A stretch of 24,810 bases of DNA from CAYMEK01 sp964389305 (GTDB lineage Bacteria > Spirochaetota > Spirochaetia > SZUA-6 > DRHE01): positions 1-24,810 of the forward strand of contig CAYMEK010000064.1 of assembly GCA_964389305.1 (NCBI GenBank), read 5' to 3'. Both the position numbers and the translations under genes were made by a program. Every line of letters starts with the position of its first letter. Within the stretch, counting starts at the first letter, position 1. The notes beneath the pieces are model-generated. The model was not told where the DNA came from and searched no databases. It saw only the letters and a list, made by a program, of their open reading frames with translations. Of the stretch, positions 7,577 through 13,616 are shown piece by piece.

Positions 7577-8040
7577 TGCTGGAAGCGGAAATACACGCAC
7601 AAATCGGGGAGATCGAGCGCGTGTATCGCTTGATCGAAGACCGACAGAAGACGAAGGGGATCGCAGGCACCGAAAGCCTTGCCTACCAGCTTCATAATTT
7701 GTACTGTGCATTCGAGGACCTGTTCCAGATCGTTGCGAGAATGTTTGACAACCAGATTGTAAGGAGCGAACGTTATCACATTGAGCTTCTAAAGCGTATG
7801 GAAATCGCCGTCCCCGGGGTTCGACCTGCAGTGATATCCGATAGTAGTTTCCGGCTGTTGGACAGCTTGAGGGCTTTTCGTCATTTCTTTCGTCATGCCT
7901 ATGTTTACGAGCTTGATCCGCGCAAGGTGAAACTCGCACTCGATGACGCAGCGGAGCTTCACGTTCGCTACCAGGAGGAGGTCGATACCTTCCTGAAAAC
8001 ACTGAGTACAGAACCGGAATCTCAGAACGCCGAAACGTAG
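7555..8040 (+). CDS. HepT-like HEPN-domain protein (putative toxin RNase)
   Basis: This protein of 161 residues is nearly all helical. The motif RHFFRHAY (Arg109, His114, Tyr116) matches RX4HXY, the active site and AMPylation motif of HepT-type HEPN ribonucleases. The preceding conserved segment, LAYQLHNLYCAFEDLFQIVA, is the usual N-terminal four-helix part of this family. GAGGGG lies five to six bases before the ATG, inside the end of the nucleotidyltransferase gene, so the two are translated together. The order is antitoxin then toxin. At 161 residues it is somewhat longer than typical HepT (about 130-145), with an N-terminal acidic extension and a C-terminal tail after about residue 150. 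Presence of the intact motif argues that the toxin is active. Confidence 0.75.
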   Translation: MESEERVMLEAEIHAQIGEIERVYRLIEDRQKTKGIAGTESLAYQLHNLYCAFEDLFQIVARMFDNQIVRSERYHIELLKRMEIAVPGVRPAVISDSSFRLLDSLRAFRHFFRHAYVYELDPRKVKLALDDAAELHVRYQEEVDTFLKTLSTEPESQNAET

Positions 8041-8098
8041 TCAGAGACGAATCGGGAGCAGAATTACTCATAAAATCCACTAAAGCCTGCCGCCGGAG

Positions 8099-8929
8099 TC
8101 AAACCCTCTCGTTGATCCAATCGATAATCCGCTCGATAACTTGCTTCTTCTCCGGCTCGTTCAAGATCTCGTGGTACAGCCCGGAAAAAGACTCCACAGT
8201 CTTGTCGCTGCTCGAAACATGCCAGGCAAGGTACTGGGAGTCGGAGGTATTTACGGTTTTGTCGGCAGTCCCGTAGAGGGCCAGCAGGGGCAAGTGGACC
8301 TTATCCAGCTCCTTTTTGACTTTCTTTATCGCTGTAAGCATCTGATGTCCGGTGCGGGCCCGGATTTTGCCTTTGTAGTACAGGGGATCTTCCTCCAGTC
8401 TTCGAATCACCTCCGGGTCCCGGCTCACCTTCGTGTAGTTGAAGGATTGTACGGGAAGGAGAGGAAATATCCCGGCCATCAAGCCGGCTATCGCAACCAG
8501 AAAGGGTGAAGCATAGTCGGGAAGCTGGACAAAGGGGGCGCTCAGGATCAGGCCCCCTGGGCCTTGCGGATACCGCAGGCTGTACAGCAGGGTCAGGGTG
8601 GAGCCGAGGCTATGTCCCAAGAGGAAAAACGGCGCGCCGGGCACCTGCTCCGCGACCTCAGCGTGCAAAGTTCGAATATCCTCCACGACTTTATCCGCGC
8701 TGTCCAGGTCGGCCAGGACCCTGGCGCTGCGGCCGTGGCCCCTCACATCGGGAGCGAAAACAGCGATGCCGTGTTCACCCAAGGTCTGCATGACCCAGGC
8801 ATAGCGTCCCGAGTGTTCCGCATACCCATGGATGATGAGGACTACGGCCCTGGGCTTTTCGGGAACAAGGAAACGGTAGAACAACTTCAGACCGTCAGGG
8901 GTGGTAACGTAGGCCGTATTCTCCTCCAT
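8099..8929 (-). CDS. Monoacylglycerol lipase-like alpha/beta hydrolase
   Basis: This protein of 276 residues begins at the ATG 8929-8927, which has GGGAGG upstream at proper spacing. The frame is open further upstream, but those codons carry the promoter. An alpha/beta-hydrolase fold is clear: oxyanion-region HG (34-35), nucleophile elbow GHSLG with Ser107, LYGTADKTV with Asp223 and LYHEILNEP with His253, completing the Ser-Asp-His triad. The N-terminal PDGLKLFYRF and VLIIHGYAEHSGRY are typical of the serine aminopeptidase S33/monoacylglycerol lipase (lysophospholipase L2) group. No signal peptide is seen, so it is likely cytoplasmic and hydrolyses monoacylglycerols or lysophospholipids. The gene stands alone and converges on the HEPN gene with about 58 bases between the stops. 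Confidence 0.85.
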   Translation of the reverse strand: MEENTAYVTTPDGLKLFYRFLVPEKPRAVVLIIHGYAEHSGRYAWVMQTLGEHGIAVFAPDVRGHGRSARVLADLDSADKVVEDIRTLHAEVAEQVPGAPFFLLGHSLGSTLTLLYSLRYPQGPGGLILSAPFVQLPDYASPFLVAIAGLMAGIFPLLPVQSFNYTKVSRDPEVIRRLEEDPLYYKGKIRARTGHQMLTAIKKVKKELDKVHLPLLALYGTADKTVNTSDSQYLAWHVSSSDKTVESFSGLYHEILNEPEKKQVIERIIDWINERV

Positions 8930-8988
8930 AGCATCCTCCCTTGCTTCGTTCCTGCTGGTGCCGAATCGACTCGCAGCAGGCAGGGAGA

Positions 8989-9016
8989 ATTCTAGACGAA
9001 GGCGGATAAAAATCAA
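8989..9016 (-). promoter_or_regulatory. Sigma-70-type promoter for the hydrolase gene
   Basis: On the minus strand, TTGATT (9016-9011) and TAGAAT (8994-8989) are separated by 16 bases. Transcription would start near 8982, giving a leader of about 50 bases ahead of the ATG at 8929. Confidence 0.5.
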
Positions 9017-9102
9017 GCTTACGTATCGGTTTCTATCCTCTGCAGTATCCGCCACACGGTCTTTTCGGACACAGTGGTTTTCGGATATGATGAGCCAGCG
9101 GA

Positions 9103-9146
9103 GCCCGGCCGACTCAGGAGGTGCTTAAAGGTCCCGTCAGCCGGGC
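9103..9146 (+). promoter_or_regulatory. Leader hairpin upstream of the small barrel protein gene
   Basis: GCCCGGCCGAC (9103-9113) pairs with GTCAGCCGGGC (9136-9146), 11 positions with one mismatch, around a 22-base loop that contains AGGAGG. It lies 36 bases before the start at 9182, with no T tract after it. A -10-like TATGAT at 9086-9091 would place the hairpin at the 5' end of the mRNA. It may stabilise or regulate the message. Confidence 0.35.
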
Positions 9147-9181
9147 ATCGAGACGATTATATCTACTGATGGGAGGCGGTA

Positions 9182-9691
9182 ATGAAGCATAGGGCTCTTG
9201 TTCTCGTATTGCTGATTTCAACACTGGCGGTTCTGGCTCCGGTCGCCGGCCGGGCGGCCGGCGCCGCGGGGGGGCTGGGGCGTTCCTTGGGCGCCGCGTT
9301 CCCCCCGGGGGACCCGGCAAGCATTTACAGCACGGATTGGAAGACGAGCTTCAACTGGGGATTCTACGTGAATATCCCGCTTGTCTACACCTTTCACCTG
9401 ACCCCTTCTTCCGAGCTGTACAAGTTAAACGACGCAAACGCGACCGATATGTCGATCGCCTTCAAGTTCATCGTGCCCCTGGCTCGCCTGGACCTGTATG
9501 CCGGATTTGTCCCGGGTCTGACCGCGGTCTCCGACCTGATCGCCCCGCACGTGGGTGTGCTGGCGGGGGTGAGCTTTCCGCTGATCAGCAATCTGGAAAT
9601 TTTCGTGCAGGGTAAGTACAATTTCCTCTTCGAAGGGGGGAGGAACATGCGGATCCTGCACGCCAACGTGGGCTTGCTGTTCAACTTCTAG
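9182..9691 (+). CDS. Small exported outer-membrane-like barrel protein
   Basis: This protein of 169 residues has a signal peptide (MKHRALVLVLLISTLAVLAP, cleavage probably after VAGRAAG near residue 26). It is followed by alternating aromatic and hydrophobic strands: FNWGFYVNIPLVYTFHL, MSIAFKFIVPLARLDLYAGF, GVLAGVSFPLISNLEIFVQG and a terminal strand HANVGLLFNF ending in Phe, the usual last residue of outer-membrane barrels. GGGAGG with spacing of about six bases marks the ATG. A Gly/Ala-rich stretch after the signal peptide is encoded by a run of seven G and by a C6G5 run. The gene ends exactly where the convergent flavoprotein gene ends. The role is unknown; an outer-membrane location is inferred. 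Confidence 0.65.
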   Translation: MKHRALVLVLLISTLAVLAPVAGRAAGAAGGLGRSLGAAFPPGDPASIYSTDWKTSFNWGFYVNIPLVYTFHLTPSSELYKLNDANATDMSIAFKFIVPLARLDLYAGFVPGLTAVSDLIAPHVGVLAGVSFPLISNLEIFVQGKYNFLFEGGRNMRILHANVGLLFNF

Positions 9692-12064
9692 CTACAGGCC
9701 CAATTCCTGCTTCACGATATTGATCCAGGTACGAAAAGCGATGCCGTGCTTCATCGGTCCGGCGAAGGATAGCTCTTTGGCCATATAGGCGCTGGCGGCG
9801 TTTACCTGCCCGGAGAAGATACCTGGAGCGATCCGTGCATCCATCGTGATGGTCACCTGCGGCGCTTCGATCTCACCCCGGCCGGTCGAAAAGGTCCCCC
9901 GATTGATCCGGATCCAGAAATCCGTTCCTCCTTGAATTCGAAACTGAAAGCCCAGCACAGCTTTCCTGGCCCGTTTCTGGATCTTCGCATTACGATTGCA
10001 GGCCGAAACCAGCACATCCAGATAGGCGGGGACATCCTCGAGCGAAAACACCCCGGTTTTTATTCTGCGGGCTACCCGGCTTTGTATATCATCCCGATCT
10101 TCGGCGGCCGCAGCCTCGCCGGCGGCTTTCGGCTGCCTGTCCTGCTCGCCGATCCTCAAAGCGCTCCGGTAGGCGCCGTGCAGCGCATCCAGGATCAGAC
10201 CGGGTTTCCGGCAATCGCCCACCCGGACCACGTCCACAGCCCGGCCGGCCGCTACATCCAATCCAACAGCTTGGGAACTCCTGCCTGAAGCGATCACCAG
10301 ATGATCGAACTCCACAGTCCTCGTTCTGCCATCCTTGCGAAAGACGAGCCGGTTTCCCTCGATCCGCTCGACCGCCGCAGCCAAATAGATGCGAAGGCTT
10401 TCGTTGTCCCCGCAGAATTTCTCCATCTCCCTGGCGACTAAAGCATAGAGGTCGTAAGCCAATCTCTTTCCTGGCTCCACGATCGTAACCGTCTTGTTCA
10501 GGGAGCCCAGATAGTCCGCGGTGTCGATGCCGATCATCCCGCCGCCGAGGACGCAGATCCTGCCTCCCGGGGGAATGGCGCCGGCCAGCACCTCGGTATA
10601 CAGTGAATGCGGGCAGGCGTCGAGGCCCTGGACAGCGGGCAGCTCCGGAGCCGTTCCGGTAGCCAGAACAACCGTGTTCGGCTCGATCTCCGCGATGATT
10701 TCCGGAGTAAGGGGAGTATTGAGGCGCAGATCGACGCCCAGCTCCTTTAGCTGCCGCTCGTACCAGGTCAGAAGCAGGGCGAGCTCGGATTTGAGCGGCG
10801 CTTGGCAGGCCAGCCGGAGCGAACCGCCGGGGCGGCGGCTCTTTTCGATCAGAACCGTCTCGTGCCCCCTCAGCCGAGTCACCCTGGCCGCTTCCATTCC
10901 GGCGATCCCGGCGCCCACGACCAGAACGCGTTTTCTCTCGGCCGCCGGTTCCAGCTCCGGCTGCTCGCCCAGGAGATCGGGATTGATCGAGCAGGCTACC
11001 GGCTGCTCGGTCATGATCCGGTCGAGGCAGGCATTGCAGCCGATGCAGTAGCGGATTTCCTCCTGTTTTCCCTCGCGGGCCTTCGCAGGGAAAAAGGGAT
11101 CTGCGAGCAGCCCGCGACCCACGGCGACCAGGTCGGCCCGGCCCTGTTGAAGAACAGTCTCGGCGGCGTCTACCGTGTTGATCCTGCCGACCACGCAAAC
11201 CGGCGTTTTGTCTAAAGCCTTTTTTACCGCCCCGGCGGCCTCGGAGAAAACGCCCCGAGGATAGCTCATGTAAGGCACCACCGGAAATCCAGGAGAATCG
11301 AAGATTCCCCCCGTGATGTTGATCAGGTCCACCCCCCGGCTTTCCAGCCGACGGGCCAGTCTGCAGGTGTAATCCACCTCGATCCCGCCTTGGATATAGT
11401 CGCTGCCGTTGAGGCGATATCCGATGATAAAGTGCTCGCCGCAGGCCTTGCGCACCGCCTGCAGAACTTCCATATGAAGGCGCGTCCGGTTCTCGAAGCT
11501 GCCGCCGTACCGGTCACGCCGCTTGTTGGTCAAAGGGGAGAAGAACTGGTTGAGCAGATAGCCGTGCCCGGCGTGTATCTCGACCCCGTCAAAGCCGGCT
11601 TGCCTGGCCCGCAGGCAGGCTTTGGCGTATCCCCTGACAAGCCTCCCGATTTCCCGCCTGGTCAGCGGAACAGGAACCTCGCCACTCATGCGAAACGGTA
11701 CATCCGAAGGAGCCACCGGCTTCAATCCCATCATGAACGAGGCGGCCTGGCTGCCGGCGTGGTAAATCTGCAGCAGCGCGCGGGCGCCGTGCTTTTTTAT
11801 AGTACCGGCTAGACCGGCAAACTGGCTGATTCTACGGTTGCTGTCCAGGCAGAGCATGTTCTGAGTGCCTGCTCCCCGTCGATCGAAATAGGCGGCCTCC
11901 ACAATGACCAACCCGACACCGCCCCTGGCCCGCAGATCGTAATACCGGTATGTGTCCTCGTGGATGTTCCCCTCTTCATCTCCGAAGTTGGTATCCATTC
12001 CGGGCATCACGATGCGGTTTCGCAGGGTGGTGTTCTTGAGTGTGAAGGGATCGAAGAGTCTCAA
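9692..12064 (-). CDS. Old Yellow Enzyme/2,4-dienoyl-CoA reductase-type flavoprotein with C-terminal SCP2-like domain
   Basis: This encodes 790 residues in four parts. Residues 1-335 are an FMN TIM barrel (LFDPFTLKNTTLRNRIVMPG; HAGHGYLLNQFFSP with His164/His167; RYGGSFENRTR; AVGRGLLADP). A 4Fe-4S site has Cys340, Cys343, Cys346 and Cys358 (YCIGCNACLD, VACSINP). Residues 378-660 form an FAD/NAD(P)-binding unit (VLVVGAGIAGMEAA, CVLGGGMIGIDTADYL). The layout to here is that of FadH/BaiCD-type enoate reductases, which reduce activated C=C bonds with NAD(P)H. Residues from about 668 to 790 (FRIQGGTDFWIRINRGTFST, VTITMDARIAPGIFSG) look like an SCP2 sterol-carrier domain, an unusual addition suggesting a lipid-like substrate. 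Translation starts at TTG 12064-12062, overlapping the TGA of the upstream gene as TTGA, so it is coupled to it. Confidence 0.85.
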   Translation of the reverse strand: MRLFDPFTLKNTTLRNRIVMPGMDTNFGDEEGNIHEDTYRYYDLRARGGVGLVIVEAAYFDRRGAGTQNMLCLDSNRRISQFAGLAGTIKKHGARALLQIYHAGSQAASFMMGLKPVAPSDVPFRMSGEVPVPLTRREIGRLVRGYAKACLRARQAGFDGVEIHAGHGYLLNQFFSPLTNKRRDRYGGSFENRTRLHMEVLQAVRKACGEHFIIGYRLNGSDYIQGGIEVDYTCRLARRLESRGVDLINITGGIFDSPGFPVVPYMSYPRGVFSEAAGAVKKALDKTPVCVVGRINTVDAAETVLQQGRADLVAVGRGLLADPFFPAKAREGKQEEIRYCIGCNACLDRIMTEQPVACSINPDLLGEQPELEPAAERKRVLVVGAGIAGMEAARVTRLRGHETVLIEKSRRPGGSLRLACQAPLKSELALLLTWYERQLKELGVDLRLNTPLTPEIIAEIEPNTVVLATGTAPELPAVQGLDACPHSLYTEVLAGAIPPGGRICVLGGGMIGIDTADYLGSLNKTVTIVEPGKRLAYDLYALVAREMEKFCGDNESLRIYLAAAVERIEGNRLVFRKDGRTRTVEFDHLVIASGRSSQAVGLDVAAGRAVDVVRVGDCRKPGLILDALHGAYRSALRIGEQDRQPKAAGEAAAAEDRDDIQSRVARRIKTGVFSLEDVPAYLDVLVSACNRNAKIQKRARKAVLGFQFRIQGGTDFWIRINRGTFSTGRGEIEAPQVTITMDARIAPGIFSGQVNAASAYMAKELSFAGPMKHGIAFRTWINIVKQELGL

Positions 12065-12563
12065 GAGTGTTCCAGGTTCGCGAGCTCCTGGTTCACATAG
12101 ATGTTTTGGGGAAAAAGTGTCAGGGCCCGGCGCAGGTACANNNNNNNNNNNNNNNNNNNNNNNNNNNNNNNNNNNNNNNNNNNNNNNNNNNNNNNNNNNN
12201 NNNNNNNNNNNNNNNNNNNNNNNNNNNNNNNNNNNNNNNNGCCTGCAGGGCCAGGGCGCGGCTGTTCTCGTAGCGCCGTTCGGCCGCCTCCATGTTTTCC
12301 GTTGTATGGAGCTCCATGTAGCCGGCTAGAGCTTCCAGCCTGGCCAGCCAGTACAGCCTCTGCCGCCTGTTGTCTATTCCTTCGATGGTTCGCCGGCTGC
12401 TTAGGATGAGGGAGCTGACCCGAATGGGGTCCAGGCTCTGGTTGTATACAGCGTCCCTGGCCGCAGTGAAGCGCTGGTCGTATTCCGCGGCGGCGAGGGG
12501 AAGGCTCGGAAGCACGGCAAGCAGCGCTGCGATGGCGAGAGCGCGTCGAGTGATTGGTTGCAT
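12061..12563 (-). CDS. Exported helical-repeat (TPR-like) protein, interrupted by gap
   Basis: The N-terminus is MQPITRRALAIAALLAVLPS with cleavage likely after LAAA near residue 26, a Sec signal peptide. The mature part (YDQRFTAARDAVYNQSLDPI, RLYWLARLEALAGYMELH, NMEAAERRYENSRALALQ) has the helix-pair spacing of TPR-like repeats. After the 100-N gap, 25 residues remain (YLRRALTLFPQNIYVNQELA and NLEHS), which resemble a final TPR (A--L-P-N). AGGAG stands nine bases before the ATG. The stop TGA overlaps the TTG start of the flavoprotein gene, so both are one operon. It is probably periplasmic and possibly a scaffold; the function is unknown. Confidence 0.7.
12141..12240. other. Assembly gap (100 N) inside the TPR-like gene
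   Basis: Exactly 100 N. The reading frame on the right side (signal peptide side) and the C-terminal 25 codons on the left belong to one gene only if the true gap length restores the frame. Confidence 0.95.
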
Positions 12564-12728
12564 TGGTTTTTCTCCTGTATAATCCGGGGATGCGTCTTGC
12601 AGTATAATGTATATCCCCTGGACCGCTGGTTTTCAGGATTGAACGGCTGTTAGAATGTTTGTGAACGAATCAGTGAAGTCCGAAAAATCCTCAAGGCAAT
12701 ATATCAACTCGAACCGGCTTAGGCAATC

Positions 12729-12816
12729 GGTGGCAGCTCCTTTTGGAGGAGGTTGCCGGTAATAGAGCTCCCGGCCCAGCCCCTTATGCGGAAGCTGCCA
12801 CCTTTTCAACCTTTTT
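12729..12816 (+). ncRNA. Second candidate hairpin RNA or terminator-like element
   Basis: GGTGGCAGCT (12729-12738) pairs perfectly with AGCTGCCACC (12793-12802), followed by TTTT and, five bases later, TTTTT. Inside, CTCC-TTTT-GGAG forms a small hairpin (12738-12748), and GCCGG pairs with CCGGC (about 12754-12775). CCCCTTA remains unpaired before the 3' arm. It lies in the 261-base region between two genes that both read leftward, so no plus-strand gene needs this terminator. That favours a small plus-strand RNA, although a role in the 3' end of the lipoprotein transcript is possible. Part of the loop side resembles the candidate RNA at 7085-7165. Confidence 0.4.
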
Positions 12817-12824
12817 AGCGCCAA

Positions 12825-13412
12825 TCAGGTCCCGGCCTGAGGGACACTCGGACCGGGTAGCTGCTGGGAGCGCCGCGGCCGGAGGTCGTTGCCGTCACCG
12901 TTGCGGCCCTGTTCGCCGCCGTTCCGGCCGCCCCGGCGTCCGTTCCCGGCCCATAGAGGAACGCCGGCTTCACTTCGAAATGTGTAACTCTGAGATCCGA
13001 TCCGGGCGGAGATCACGGTTGCCTCTTCGGCCTCAATGAAGGCGCGGATCTCGATATTCTCTCCCTCGCGGAGATCGATACCGGTGGAATCCAAATACGC
13101 CGCATTGCCGAAGCGCAACAGGTAACGCCCGCTGTCGTTTCTCAGGAACCATTCCGAGCCGTCATACTGCAGGACGCCCGACAGCTCTCGGATCGATCCC
13201 GCCGCGGCTGCCGGCCCGCTGAACTGCACGGAATTGCGATTCTGCACATCCCGGGCTTGACCGTTGGCGGGCAGGACAGCGTTGCGGCCGTAGTATCCAG
13301 TATTGGAGCCTCTGCGCTCGCTGCCGCGGACCGGACTAGGCCTGGAGCAGCCGACCATCAACACTGTGCCCGCCAGCAGCACGCCAATCATGACCAGGTG
13401 TAGCTTTTTCAT
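12825..13412 (-). CDS. Lipoprotein with a small beta domain and Gly/Arg/Asn-rich tail
   Basis: This protein of 195 residues starts MKKLHLVMIGVLLAGTVLMVGC, giving a lipobox (LMVGC, Cys22). AAGGAG lies before the ATG. Residues 24-70 are a low-complexity linker. Residues 73-150 look like a small OB-like beta domain (SGVLQYDGSEWFLRNDSGRY, LLRFGNAAYLDSTGIDL, EGENIEIRAFIEAEEATVIS). The C-terminal 40 residues are rich in G, R, N and Q (GNGRRGGRNGGEQGRNGDGN). The beta part has the feel of short stress or envelope proteins that bind small ligands, but I cannot name the family. The protein should be anchored to a membrane facing the periplasm or surface. Confidence 0.65.
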   Translation of the reverse strand: MKKLHLVMIGVLLAGTVLMVGCSRPSPVRGSERRGSNTGYYGRNAVLPANGQARDVQNRNSVQFSGPAAAAGSIRELSGVLQYDGSEWFLRNDSGRYLLRFGNAAYLDSTGIDLREGENIEIRAFIEAEEATVISARIGSQSYTFRSEAGVPLWAGNGRRGGRNGGEQGRNGDGNDLRPRRSQQLPGPSVPQAGT

Positions 13413-13616
13413 ATGCTCACTCCTTACACCTAAGATTTACTCATATGATAGTCGGGCCGCATGAAGCTGCGATGCGAAGCAAGTGAAGAGTGTGTGAACA
13501 GCGAGTGCTTTATTTTTCCGCAGTCAGTCTTTATAGTAACCACGAGATAGCAGCCGTAAGACGGGAAAGGCGCCCGCTTTTCGCCTGAACACGAATCGCC
13601 TTCACCATGAGCCATC

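Noticed and set aside
10089..11198. Minus-strand frame of 369 codons inside the flavoprotein gene
   Set aside because: It is a shifted frame of a GC-rich gene, full of Arg, Gly and Pro, with no domain character.
12633..12824. Minus-strand frame of 63 codons across the second hairpin
   Set aside because: It overlaps the stem-loop and lacks a start signal.
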